The position numbers and the translations under genes are program-made. 64,000 bases of DNA from Streptomyces antimycoticus (GTDB lineage Bacteria > Actinomycetota > Actinomycetes > Streptomycetales > Streptomycetaceae), in NCBI RefSeq assembly GCF_005405925.1, contig NZ_BJHV01000001.1:10230001-10294000 (forward strand), written 5' to 3'. How positions within the stretch are numbered: the stretch's first letter is position 1; the number at the start of each line of letters is the position of its first letter. Positions 27,156 to 35,830 of this stretch are shown piece by piece. Under the pieces are notes generated by a model, which was not told where the DNA came from, did not search any database, and saw only the letters and a list, made by a program, of their open reading frames with translations.

Positions 27156-27342
27156 GCTGACCCGGTGTCAGCCGGTATCTGTCGGAGGGGGGCTCTACAA
27201 TCCCGCTGCGCGCAGCGGACATTGAGTGGCTTATCTCCTATTGCCGACCATAGCGACTAAACTTACCGACGGGTATTTCGCAAGTTTGCGATAGGGAGCG
27301 CGCATAAATTCACTTAACGCGTCAGTTGAGCCCCCGTCGGTA
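27156..27342. other. Cluster of stem-loops, possible structured RNA or recombination site
   Basis: Three structures follow one another: GCTGAC/GTCAGC (27156-27172), the 14-base palindrome CGCTGCGCGCAGCG (27204-27217), and a long outer stem TACCGACGGG (27264-27273) with CCCGTCGGTA (27333-27342) that encloses an inner hairpin TCGCAA-GT-TTGCGA (27278-27291). All arms are exact. No RNA family is recognised. Confidence 0.4.
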
Positions 27343-27704
27343 TGGCCAACGCCACACTCCGGGCGACGGCGAAGCACCCGAAGCCGGACCTACCGGCGCA
27401 TCACCGGAGAGATTTCGCATAAGCCCTGCGTCGGGTGTGCGTACGAAGGGGTTTGGCGGGAGTTTTCAGGCCACGGGGCCGACCGGCCGCTCTATTCGCG
27501 TCTTGGCTCGAGGGGGTACGCGCAGTCTGCCTGATGTCCGCTCATTGCCGCTCGGTTTGGCAGTTTCCTGCAGGTCGGCTAAGTGATTGCCCAGGCGGAC
27601 TATCCATGCCGGACGCAACGATGAGATCGCGAATGCAAATTCGACGCGAACGGCGCCGATGAAGCGATGGACAAACACTGTCATGGCCGGAAACCGCCGC
27701 CCCT

Positions 27705-27747
27705 CCCTTCCTGGCAGTTGGAGCAGGGGCGGCGGCCCTCACCAGAC
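27705..27747 (-). repeat. Right arm of the imperfect long inverted repeat
   Basis: Carries the complement of the 20-base block (27705-27724), an 11-base spacer, and the complement of the 12-base block (27736-27747). The spacers differ in length between the two arms, so the copies have diverged by insertion or deletion. Confidence 0.75.
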
Positions 27748-28180
27748 GTGGAGAACCACGCCTGCTCTTCTTCATCGTTGACCGCGCGGATCTGCGGGCA
27801 GCGTCGCTGTTCCGGCCTCCGCCCAGTCAACGACCGGATCGAGGATAGTGTTGTTCTGTAGGGTTCGGATGCACAACGAGGGTGAAATTTGTGTTATTCG
27901 CACCACTGTTTCGACTGTTCAGAAATATGAAAATCTGCGGCCGCGGTCCCGATCTCTGAGGGCGTTCTGATAGCGGAACCTCCGATCCTGCCGGTACAAC
28001 GAGGTGCCGCCTGGTAAAGATGTGGGCGGTTTGCGCCACGGCTCCGATGTGACATGGGGGCAGCCGTTGTCCGAAAGCTCGGCAGTGCGAGCCGCTGTCC
28101 AATACCCCGGCCCAATTGCGGCGCGGCGGCCTTGAGCGAGCGCCGCGGTGCGGCTCATCGTTCGCCGACCTCGCCCGAAG

Positions 28181-28543
28181 TCACAGCCATGTCGTCGCCG
28201 GCCAGATGGCCACGGCCGCGGCGATGAGCAGCGTGATGTTGAGAGCGACCTGGCGGTCTCCGCGGCTCAGATGGACCCTGGTCGCGCCGATCTGGAGGAC
28301 CACGAACCCGATGGCCGCGGCCAGGGCCAGCCAGGGCGCGATGCCGGTCAGTGGCGGGAGGATCAGCCCGATCGCGCCCAGCACTTCGATCACCCCGATG
28401 GCCCTGACGGCCGGCATCGGTGTGGTGTCCACCCAGGCCATCATCGGCCGGAGCCGCTCACGGCTCCGGACCACCTTCACCCCGCCCCCGTAGAGGTAGA
28501 AGAGAGCGAGCAGGCCGGCGACGATCCCATAGGCGACGTTCAC
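28181..28543 (-). CDS. DoxX-family integral membrane protein
   Basis: A 120-residue protein with four membrane segments, the size and pattern of DoxX-like proteins: VAYGIVAGLLALFYLYGGGVKV, then AIGVIEVLGAIGLILPPLTG, APWLALAAAIGFVVLQ and ALNITLLIAAAVAIWP. The family is often tied to redox or thiosulfate metabolism, yet many members have no known role. Its ATG overlaps the stop of the upstream cupin gene by four bases, so the two are cotranscribed and probably controlled by the divergent LysR protein. Confidence 0.87.
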   Translation of the reverse strand: MNVAYGIVAGLLALFYLYGGGVKVVRSRERLRPMMAWVDTTPMPAVRAIGVIEVLGAIGLILPPLTGIAPWLALAAAIGFVVLQIGATRVHLSRGDRQVALNITLLIAAAVAIWPATTWL

Positions 28544-29055
28544 GATGCCGACTCCGTCCTCTGATCGAAGTCGGTGGCGGGCTCGGTGGCGTAACGGCGC
28601 ATCACCTGAATGTTCGTCCGCGGGGTCAGCGCCTGGCCGCCGGCGATCATGTCCTGCAGGTCCCGGAAGTACCGCACATACAGGTCCGGTGTGAACGTGC
28701 TGAGCATGACGGCCGGTTGGTCGGTCGTGTTGGCAAAGGTGTGCGGGGCTCCGGGCGGGACCATCACGAGCGTGCCCGCGGTCGCGTCGTAGTCCTGTTC
28801 TCCGACCGTGAACCGCACCGTGCCGGAGATGACGTAGAAACCCTCGTCGTGCTGGGCGTGGCGGTGCTGCGGTGGTCCGGGCGTGTGCGGTGCGAGGACG
28901 GACTCGGCGAGCCCGAGGCGGTGCCCGGTGTTGCTGCCGTCTTCGAGGATGCGCAGTCGCGTGGTGCCCAGGACGATCGTCTCGCCGTCGCCCGGGCCGA
29001 CCACCGATACGGCGGGGTCGGCCATTGGCTCGCTGGTCTTCGGTTCATCAGTCAC
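28540..29055 (-). CDS. Cupin-domain protein
   Basis: A 171-residue single-domain cupin. Metal ligands are evident in QHRHAQHDEGFYVISG (two His and one Glu) and in the second motif PPGAPHTFAN (His). GTG at 29055 is preferred: longer forms would run over the promoter and the LysR box. Cupins of this kind act as dioxygenases, isomerases or sensors. It is cotranscribed with DoxX and lies opposite a LysR regulator, with 79 bases between the starts. The substrate is unknown. Confidence 0.87.
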   Translation of the reverse strand: MTDEPKTSEPMADPAVSVVGPGDGETIVLGTTRLRILEDGSNTGHRLGLAESVLAPHTPGPPQHRHAQHDEGFYVISGTVRFTVGEQDYDATAGTLVMVPPGAPHTFANTTDQPAVMLSTFTPDLYVRYFRDLQDMIAGGQALTPRTNIQVMRRYATEPATDFDQRTESAS

Positions 29056-29109
29056 GCTTCGATTCCAGTGCCAGGGCCGGCGACTGTCCAAGACCCATGC
29101 TGTGCTGTC

Positions 29110-29126
29110 GATACCGTACGGGTATC
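29110..29126. promoter_or_regulatory. LysR-type operator (T-N11-A box)
   Basis: GATACC and GGTATC are exact inverted 6-base arms with a 5-base centre, which contains T-N11-A as expected for a LysR site. It lies in the 79-base divergent region, eight bases before the LysR ATG. Confidence 0.7.
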
Positions 29127-29134
29127 GTTCCACC

Positions 29135-29986
29135 ATGGAGCTACGGACACTGCGCTATTTCGTGGCGGTCGCCGAGGAACTCCACTTCGGCCGGGCGGCC
29201 GTTCGGCTGCATATGAGCCAACCGCCACTGAGCCGGGCGATCAAGCAGCTGGAGACCGAACTCGGCGCCGCGCTGTTCCGCCGATCGTCCGCCGGTGTCG
29301 CGCTCACTCCGGTGGGGGCGGTGCTGCTGGACGAGGCGCGCGGCCTGCTCGACCAGGCCGACCGGGTACGCGCACGCGTGGCCGCGGCGGCCGGCGCCGC
29401 CACCATCACCGTGGGCCTCCTGGCCGACAGCTCCGACCCGGGCGCGACCCGGCTGGCCGGCGCCTACAACCGGCGGCACCCGGCCGTCGAGGTCCACATC
29501 CGCGAGACCGACCTGACCGATCCCACCTGCGGACTGCACGCCGGACTGGTCGACATCGCCCTGACCCGCGGGCCGTTCGACGAGACCGGCCTGACCGTGC
29601 ACGAGCTGCGCACCGACCCGGTGGGCGCGCTGCTGCGCGCCGACGATCCGCTGGCCCGCCGCGACAGCCTGAAACTGGCCGACCTCGCCGACCGCCGCTG
29701 GTTCCGTTTCCCGGAAGGCACCGACCCCCTCTGGCAGACGTACTGGAACGGCGGGGAACCTCGCCAGGGCCCGGTGGTGCGGGGCGTCCAGGAATGCCTG
29801 CAAGCCGTTCTGTGGAACGGCACGGTGGGCATGACCCTGGTGGACCACGAACCGGCGGCGGGGCTCGCCGTGGTGCCGCTGATCGACATGCCGCCGAGCC
29901 GTGTGGTGGCGGCGTGGAACGAGGACGACACGAATCCACTGATCCGTTCCTTCGTCCAGATCGCCATCGCCGCCTACCGCGACTGA
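29135..29986 (+). CDS. LysR-family transcriptional regulator
   Basis: A 283-residue LysR protein. The N-terminal helix-turn-helix is complete (LRTLRYFVAVAEELHFGRAA, then LHMSQPPLSRAIKQLE, ELGAALFRR). The C-terminal periplasmic-binding-like sensor domain runs from about residue 90 (ITVGLLADSSDPG). ATG at 29135 begins this conserved start and sits next to a T-N11-A dyad. It is likely the activator or repressor of the divergent cupin/DoxX pair and of itself. It ends in a convergent terminator shared with the GH36 gene. Confidence 0.92.
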   Translation: MELRTLRYFVAVAEELHFGRAAVRLHMSQPPLSRAIKQLETELGAALFRRSSAGVALTPVGAVLLDEARGLLDQADRVRARVAAAAGAATITVGLLADSSDPGATRLAGAYNRRHPAVEVHIRETDLTDPTCGLHAGLVDIALTRGPFDETGLTVHELRTDPVGALLRADDPLARRDSLKLADLADRRWFRFPEGTDPLWQTYWNGGEPRQGPVVRGVQECLQAVLWNGTVGMTLVDHEPAAGLAVVPLIDMPPSRVVAAWNEDDTNPLIRSFVQIAIAAYRD

Positions 29987-29989
29987 CCC

Positions 29990-30016
29990 ACCGGCCGGTC
30001 ACCGACTACGGCCGGT
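29990..30016. terminator. Convergent hairpin between LysR and GH36 genes
   Basis: Arms ACCGGCC and GGCCGGT (7 bases) enclose a 13-base loop in the 47-base space between the two facing stop codons. Confidence 0.45.
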
Positions 30017-30033
30017 ACGACACACGAGCGATG

Positions 30034-32169
30034 TCAGGCACCGTCCTGCTCCATCCTGACCAGGTGTACGGCTGTGCTGGCCCAGTCGCCGGGCCGGAGG
30101 TCCGGGTGGAATCCGTACGCGGCGAGCACGGTGGCATGGTGCACCTCACCGGTGCGGGTGTCGCGGTAGCGGGCGCCGGGGGTGAGCCCGCGCAGCCGTA
30201 CCGGCAGCCGCGGGACTCCGTGGCGCGGGCCGCGCTGCCAGGCCAGTACCAGGGTCTCGGCGCCGTCCTCGGCCGCGTACTGCACCACGGTCGGCAGCTC
30301 GCCGTGCGGCCCGGACAGCCGGTACAGGGCGCCGTACTGGACGAGGTGGCGCACCCGCTTGTACTCGGCCACCAACTCGGCGCCCTCGGCGAGTTCCTCC
30401 TCCGACCAGCGGGTCAGATCGCCGCCGATGCCCAGCAGCCCGCACATGGCCACGTGGAAGCGGAACCGCAACGGCACGGTGCGGGAGGTGAGTTGATGGG
30501 GCACGTCGGTCACCCACGCGGACATCGTGCGCGCCGGGTGGAGCTGACCGAAGCCGTGCTGGATGACCAGACGGTCGACCGCGTCGGTGTTGTCCGACAC
30601 CCACGCCTGGTCCGTACGGGTGAGGATGCCCAGATCGACGCGTCCGCCACCGCCGCTGCACGTCTCGATGCGCAGCCCGGCATGGTCGGCCCGCAGCCGG
30701 TCGAGGACGCCGTACAGATTGGCCACATAGCCCGTCCACAGCCGGTCGTTGCCGTCCGGGGGGCCGGGCCAGCCGGCCTCGCTGAAGGCGCGGTTCATGT
30801 CCCACTTGAGGAAGTCGATGCCGTGGTCCGCGACCAGCCGGGTCAGCCAGCCGTAGGCCCAGTCGGCGACGTCGTCGCGGGCGAAGTTCAGCACGAGCTG
30901 GTTGCGCAGCTCACTGCGGGCCCGGCCGGGGGTGTGCAGAACCCAGTTTGGGTGCGCGCGGTAGAGGTCGCTGTCGGGGTTGACCATCTCCGGCTCCACC
31001 CAGATGCCGAAGCGCATGCCCAGGCGGTGCACCGTGTCGGCCAGGGGGCCGAGGCCCTCGGGGAAGCGGTCCTGGGCGGGGGTCCAGTCGCCGAGCCCCG
31101 CGTGGTCGCTGCGCCGGGCCCCGAACCAGCCGTCGTCGACGACGTACAGCTCCACCCCCAGGGCGGCGGCCCGCTCGGCCAGCGCCTTCTGGTTCGCCTC
31201 GTTCACGTCGAAGCCGGTGGCCTCCCAGGAGTTGTAGAGCACGGGGGCCACCTCATGCCCGTGCGGCAGGACGTGGTTGAGCGTGTACGCGTGCCAGGCC
31301 CGGCTCGCCGCGCCGAACCCGCCGTCGGTGAACAGCCCGGCGAACACGGGGGTGATGAATTCCTCGCCCGGTGCGAGCGGTACGCAGGTGCCCTCGTGGC
31401 CGACGCCGCCGGAGAGCCCGGCGCGTCCGTCCGGTGTGCGCTGGACGGTGAGGCGCCAACTCCCGCTCCAGGCAAGGGCCGCGCCGAAGACCCGGCCGTG
31501 CTCCTCGCCCGCGTCGCCCGCGTCCACCATCACCCAGGGAGCGGCGTGGTGGCTGGTGATGCCACGCCGGCTGGTCAGCACGGTCTCCCCGTACGGCAGG
31601 TGTTCGCGGCGCAACTGACTCTCCGCGGACCACTGGCCGGTGACATGACTGAGCCGGTAGTCGGCCGTCGCCGGCAGGGACCAGGCGGCCGAGTCGGCCC
31701 GGACCAGGCTCAGGTGCTGGTCACCGTCGTTGCTCAGCACCGTCCAGCGCTCGATGACATCCGTGTCGTCCCGCACCCTGTAGTGGAGAGCGACGCGCAG
31801 CGGGTAGTGGCGGTCGCGGAATTCCAGCGAGAGTTCGTGGACGCCGTCGGACGGCGTGATGACGCGGTGTCCGGTCGGCTGCCACTCGAAGGCGCGGGAG
31901 CCGTCCGCGTAGCGGACCTGGAGGGAGGGCGTGCCGTAGCGGGTGCCGCCGTCGACCGGCAGTTCCTCGCCCACCGCGGGCCGTCCCTCGAAGCTGCTGG
32001 CCGCCTCCCCGGCGGGCACGACCAGCTCCTCCGTCTCCGGCAGCGTCAGCCGCGGCCCCCAAGCGAGGTGGCAGGGCGCGCCCGTCTCGTCGATGCGCAG
32101 GGCGTATGACGTACGGGGAGTGGTCAGCAGCCAGACCCCGGTGTCCGGGGCATGGGAGATCGTCGGCAT
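30034..32169 (-). CDS. Alpha-galactosidase, glycoside hydrolase family 36
   Basis: A 711-residue GH36 enzyme of typical length with no signal peptide, so intracellular. The N-terminal beta-supersandwich covers roughly 1-300 and the TIM barrel 310-600. The nucleophile is Asp457 in FLKWDMNR and the acid/base is Asp526 in WVSDNTDA; VVDDGWFGAR near 343 and RIETCSGGGGRVD near 500 are family hallmarks. It would release terminal alpha-galactose from imported oligosaccharides. It diverges from a ROK regulator with 229 bases between starts, so it is probably in that regulon along with the secreted GH27 and GH95 enzymes on the other side. Confidence 0.93.
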   Translation of the reverse strand: MPTISHAPDTGVWLLTTPRTSYALRIDETGAPCHLAWGPRLTLPETEELVVPAGEAASSFEGRPAVGEELPVDGGTRYGTPSLQVRYADGSRAFEWQPTGHRVITPSDGVHELSLEFRDRHYPLRVALHYRVRDDTDVIERWTVLSNDGDQHLSLVRADSAAWSLPATADYRLSHVTGQWSAESQLRREHLPYGETVLTSRRGITSHHAAPWVMVDAGDAGEEHGRVFGAALAWSGSWRLTVQRTPDGRAGLSGGVGHEGTCVPLAPGEEFITPVFAGLFTDGGFGAASRAWHAYTLNHVLPHGHEVAPVLYNSWEATGFDVNEANQKALAERAAALGVELYVVDDGWFGARRSDHAGLGDWTPAQDRFPEGLGPLADTVHRLGMRFGIWVEPEMVNPDSDLYRAHPNWVLHTPGRARSELRNQLVLNFARDDVADWAYGWLTRLVADHGIDFLKWDMNRAFSEAGWPGPPDGNDRLWTGYVANLYGVLDRLRADHAGLRIETCSGGGGRVDLGILTRTDQAWVSDNTDAVDRLVIQHGFGQLHPARTMSAWVTDVPHQLTSRTVPLRFRFHVAMCGLLGIGGDLTRWSEEELAEGAELVAEYKRVRHLVQYGALYRLSGPHGELPTVVQYAAEDGAETLVLAWQRGPRHGVPRLPVRLRGLTPGARYRDTRTGEVHHATVLAAYGFHPDLRPGDWASTAVHLVRMEQDGA

Positions 32170-32398
32170 CGGGCCTCACGTTCGGGAGACGACGGGGAGC
32201 GGCGGGTGCCGCCCGCGGATGCGGGGCGCTCGGTGACGGGGACGAGGATCGCCCCGTAAGCCAACGAGACCTTCGATCGCATGTCAACACCCCGTGTGTG
32301 GCTGGCTTTGGAGGTGAGATCGGGACTCACAGGCAATCCTCAGGAGATTCCTGCTTCTTTCATTGACAGCGGAAAATAAGGAGCCTAGGTTCCCGGCC

Positions 32399-33610
32399 AT
32401 GGCCTCGCCCTCTGCCGTCGAGTCGTTCCCCGCGAACACATCGGCCGCCGCGCAGATCTTCACCACGGTCCTGTCCCAGGGTCCGCTCACCCGTATGGAA
32501 GTGGCCCGGCGGGCGGGGCTGTCGGCCGCGGCCGTCACCAAAGCGGTCCGTCCCCTGATCGAGGCCGGCTACCTGGTGGAGGACGTGGACGAGGACGCGC
32601 GCCCGGCGCTCGGGCGGCCCGCGAATCTGGTGCGGGTGGACGGCGGCCGTGCGCTGTTCATCGGGGTCAAGGTGACCGGAGACAAGATCATCGGTGTGCT
32701 CACCGACCTGTGCTGCCGGATCCTGGTCGCCCGGCACATCCCCCTCGCCGCCCGGGACCCCAAGGCGGTGCTGGGGTCGGCCACCGAACTCGTACGGGAG
32801 TTGCTCATCGAAGCGGACGGCCTCGGCGTGCGCGTCGCGGGTCTGGGCATGGCCGTCTCCGGCGACGTGGACCGCGCCGAGGGCGTCGTGCGCTACTCGC
32901 CCTTCCTGGAATGGCGCGATGTGCCGCTCGCCGAACTCGCCGCCATGACCACGGGCCTGCCGGTCACCGTCGACAACGACGTGCGCGCGCTGACCGTGGC
33001 CGAGCAGTGGTTCGGGGCGGGTGTGGGACTGTCCGGCTTCGCCGTCGTGACGGTCGGCGCGGGCATCGGCTGCGGCCTCGTGGTCCACGGCAGGGTGGTC
33101 GCCGGGGCCCACGGCGTGGCCGGCGAGATCGGCCACGTCACCGTCGACCCGGCGGGCCCCCGCTGCCACTGCGGCAACCGCGGCTGTGTGGAGGCCATCG
33201 CGAGCGACGACGCCATCGTCCGTCAGATGCGCGCGGCCACGGGGGTCCAGGTGGCCGACGCGGTCCAGGCCGCCGGACTGGCCCACGACGGCGTCGCCGG
33301 CGCACGGGAGATCTACGCGCGGGCGGGCGACGCCATCGGCCGTGGCATCGCCACCGTGGCCAATCTGCTCGGCCCCGAACGCGTGATCATCTCCGGCGAG
33401 GGCCTGGCCGCCTACGACCTCTTCGCCGACCACATCCGTGCCGCCTTCGCCGCGGCGGCCTTCGGCTCCGCGGCGCAGTGCGATGTGCAGACCCGGCCGC
33501 TGCCCTTCGATGAATGGGCCCGCGGCGCCGCGGCCACCGCCATCCAGTCCTTCATCAGGTCGGACGCGAACCAGCACATACGAGGAGCAGCCATGACGCA
33601 GCACGCCTGA
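32399..33610 (+). CDS. ROK-family regulator of carbohydrate use
   Basis: A 403-residue ROK repressor. The N-terminal winged helix is seen in LTRMEVARRAGLSAAAVTKAVRPLIEAG-type sequence (about residues 30-60), followed by a sugar-kinase-like fold with DNDVRALTVAEQWFGAG, the GAGIGCGLVVHG loop, and the zinc motif CHCGNRGCVE. ATG at 32399 is preferred to an upstream TTG at 32363, because the helix begins later and AAGGAG lies upstream, though rather far. It stands between the GH36 gene and the GH27/GH95/esterase genes, and most likely responds to galactose or a related sugar. Confidence 0.9.
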   Translation: MASPSAVESFPANTSAAAQIFTTVLSQGPLTRMEVARRAGLSAAAVTKAVRPLIEAGYLVEDVDEDARPALGRPANLVRVDGGRALFIGVKVTGDKIIGVLTDLCCRILVARHIPLAARDPKAVLGSATELVRELLIEADGLGVRVAGLGMAVSGDVDRAEGVVRYSPFLEWRDVPLAELAAMTTGLPVTVDNDVRALTVAEQWFGAGVGLSGFAVVTVGAGIGCGLVVHGRVVAGAHGVAGEIGHVTVDPAGPRCHCGNRGCVEAIASDDAIVRQMRAATGVQVADAVQAAGLAHDGVAGAREIYARAGDAIGRGIATVANLLGPERVIISGEGLAAYDLFADHIRAAFAAAAFGSAAQCDVQTRPLPFDEWARGAAATAIQSFIRSDANQHIRGAAMTQHA

Positions 33611-33942
33611 ACAGGACCGAGAAACACGGAGAAACACCGTGCCCTCCGCGACCCGCTCCCGCTCCCGTCGCGGACGCGGCGACCGCCGCTCCCTCGCGGT
33701 CGCCACCACCCGCCGCTGATCGCCCCGCCGGTCGTCGTCCGGCCGCCCGCCCCCGCCCCGATCGCGCTGTCATTCCCCGAATGGCCGCGAGCCCCCTACG
33801 TCGCCTGCCCCGGCGCCCGTTCACCGGCGCACTCACCCTCGGTTCGGGCAAGGCCCAGCCGTCGCCGCCGTCTCCCCGAACCCCGCCGCGTCCCTCCCCC
33901 GCCACCCCCTTCCCCGGACCACACCTCCAGAAGGCAGGACCC
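33611..33942. other. Gene-free stretch between ROK and GH27 genes
   Basis: These 332 bases are very C-rich with scattered Arg/Pro open frames. A GTG at 33640 opens a 26-codon Arg/Ser-rich frame, which I do not regard as supported. AAGGCAGGA at 33931-33939 is the ribosome site of the GH27 gene. No clear operator dyad was found. Confidence 0.5.
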
Positions 33943-35772
33943 ATGCGGTCATCCTCGTACCCCCTCATGCCCGTACGCGGTCTGAGAACCGTCGTCGTCA
34001 TGGCCCTCGCCGCGGGCTTCGCCACCGCCGTCCCGGCGGCGCAGGCACAGCCCGGCGACGACAAGGCCACCCCGGCATCCCCGGCGAGCCCGGCCGCTGC
34101 CGCCGCCAAGCCCTATATGGGCTGGACCAGTTGGAGCATGCAGTCATCGAAGTACCCGGGCCTCAACCCGAACGGCGACTACAGCTACCTCACCGAGGCG
34201 AACGTCCTCAAGCAGACCGACGCCATGGCCGCCAAGCTGAAGAAGTACGGCTACGAGTACGTCAACATCGACGCGGGCTGGTGGCGCAACTACGCGTGGA
34301 CGCCCGAGTTCGACGAGTACGGCCGGCAGAAGGCCGATCCGGTGCGCTTCCCCAGCGGTATGAAGTCGGTCGCCGACCACATCCACTCCAAGGGTCTCAA
34401 GGCCGGTATCTACCTGCCCGTCGGCCTGGAGAAGGAGGCCTACGGCGGGGGCAAGGTGCCGATCTGGAAGGCCGAGGGCTGTACCACCGCCGACATCGTC
34501 TACGACGACCTGCGCACCACCAATGGCTGGGACAGCGCGTACAAGATTGATTTCTCCCATCCCTGCGCACAGAAGTACATCGACTCCCAGGCCCAGATGT
34601 TCGCAGACTGGGGCTATGACTTCCTCAAGCTCGACGGTGTGGGCCCGGGCTCCTTCAAGAGTGGCGACAACTACAACAACGTCGCCGACGTGGCCGCCTG
34701 GCAGAAGGCGATCGCCGCCACCGGCCGCCCCATCCATCTGGAACTGTCCTGGTCCCTGGACATCGGGCACGCCGCCGACTGGAAGAAGTACTCCAACGGC
34801 TGGCGCATCGACACCGACGTCGAGTGCTACTGCAACACGCTCGTCAGCTGGGAAAGCTCCGTGGATGACCGCTGGAGTGACGCCCCCGCCTGGACCCGGC
34901 ACGCCGGCCCCGGCGGCTGGAACGACCTCGACTCCCTCGACGTGGGCAACGGCGAGATGGACGGCCTGACCAAGGCCGAGCGGCAGAGCTACGCCACGTT
35001 GTGGGCCATCGCCAAGTCCCCGCTCTACACCGGCGACGACCTGACCGGGCTGGACTCCTACGGCCTGTCCCTGCTGACCAACCGCGAGGTCATCGCCGTC
35101 AACCAGAGCGGCAACGCGCCCGCGAAGCCGGTCACCCCGTCCGACCCGCAGCAGGTGTGGGCCGCGAAGAACAGCGACGGCACCTACACGGTCGCCCTGT
35201 TCAACCTCGCCGACAAGCCCGCCTCGGTGACCGCCGACTGGTCGACGCTCGGCTTCACCGGCAAGGCCGCCGTCCGGGATCTGTGGAACCACGAGAGTCT
35301 CGGCAGCTACAAGGACAAGATCACCCAGGCCCTGCCCGCCCACGGCTCCCGACTCTTCACGGTCACCCCGCGCGGCGACGCGCTCACCTGGACCGGCATC
35401 GAGGCCGAGTCGTCCGCGAACACCCTCAGCGGCAACGCCTCCGTCGCCGACTGCCCGGCCTGCTCCGACGGCCACAAGGTCGGCAACCTCTACACCGGCG
35501 GCAAGCTGACCCTCAACAATGTGGTCGTCGACAAGGCCGGCACCTACCAGATCAAGGTCGCCTACATCAGCGGCGATGCCCGCTCCGTCGCCGTGTCGGC
35601 CAACGGCGGCGGTGCCACGAGCCACGCCTTCCCCTCGACCGGCGACTGGTCCACCGTCAGCAGTGTCCACGTACCGGTGACGCTCAAGGCCGGCTCCAAC
35701 ACCATCACCTTCGACAGCGGTTCCGGCTACGCGCCGGACATCGACCGGATCGACGTACCGAAGTCCTCCTGA
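33943..35772 (+). CDS. Secreted alpha-galactosidase, family GH27, with C-terminal CBM35-like domain
   Basis: A 609-residue exported enzyme. A Sec signal peptide (VVVMALAAGFATAVPAAQAQ) ends near residue 36. The GH27 barrel begins at PYMGWTSWSM; the nucleophile is Asp231 in YDFLKLDGVG and the likely acid/base is Asp290 in NGWRIDTDV. GPGGWNDLDSLDVGNG is the expected late barrel motif. A beta-sandwich follows, then residues from about 475 to the end (GIEAESSANTLSG to APDIDRIDV) resemble a CBM35 carbohydrate-binding module. It would release alpha- or possibly beta-L-arabinopyranose/galactose groups from plant polysaccharides outside the cell. GH95 and an esterase follow. Confidence 0.92.
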   Translation: MRSSSYPLMPVRGLRTVVVMALAAGFATAVPAAQAQPGDDKATPASPASPAAAAAKPYMGWTSWSMQSSKYPGLNPNGDYSYLTEANVLKQTDAMAAKLKKYGYEYVNIDAGWWRNYAWTPEFDEYGRQKADPVRFPSGMKSVADHIHSKGLKAGIYLPVGLEKEAYGGGKVPIWKAEGCTTADIVYDDLRTTNGWDSAYKIDFSHPCAQKYIDSQAQMFADWGYDFLKLDGVGPGSFKSGDNYNNVADVAAWQKAIAATGRPIHLELSWSLDIGHAADWKKYSNGWRIDTDVECYCNTLVSWESSVDDRWSDAPAWTRHAGPGGWNDLDSLDVGNGEMDGLTKAERQSYATLWAIAKSPLYTGDDLTGLDSYGLSLLTNREVIAVNQSGNAPAKPVTPSDPQQVWAAKNSDGTYTVALFNLADKPASVTADWSTLGFTGKAAVRDLWNHESLGSYKDKITQALPAHGSRLFTVTPRGDALTWTGIEAESSANTLSGNASVADCPACSDGHKVGNLYTGGKLTLNNVVVDKAGTYQIKVAYISGDARSVAVSANGGGATSHAFPSTGDWSTVSSVHVPVTLKAGSNTITFDSGSGYAPDIDRIDVPKSS

Positions 35773-35778
35773 ACCCCC

Positions 35779-35802
35779 GGGGCCCGGCCCCGGCCGGGCC
35801 CC
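35779..35802 (+). terminator. GC-rich hairpin between GH27 and GH95 genes
   Basis: GGGGCCCGG and CCGGGCCCC (9 bases) form a tight stem six bases after the GH27 stop. It may end or attenuate the transcript before GH95, although the 58-base spacing also allows read-through. Confidence 0.45.
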
Positions 35803-35830
35803 TCGCCGATCTCAGACGCCTGGAGCCGCC

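Larger units (their letters stand above)
26967..28180. other. 1.2-kb gene-free region with inverted repeats and stem-loops
   Basis: No open frame here has a ribosome site together with convincing codon use. Base composition is lower in GC than the neighbours, especially 27100-27330. The stretch holds two inverted copies of a sequence near 27015 and 27705 and several hairpins between them (separate entries). From about 27850 to 28180 I see nothing interpretable. It could be the remnant of a mobile element. Confidence 0.6.

Noticed and set aside
28420..32109. A very long plus-strand open frame of over 1200 codons
   Set aside because: It lies opposite the DoxX, cupin and GH36 genes, has repeated Val/Gly/His-rich sequence without domains, and is a product of high-GC codon bias on the other strand.
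33640..33720. A 26-codon GTG frame before the GH27 gene
   Set aside because: Arg/Ser-rich, no good ribosome site, no regulatory codons that would mark a leader peptide.
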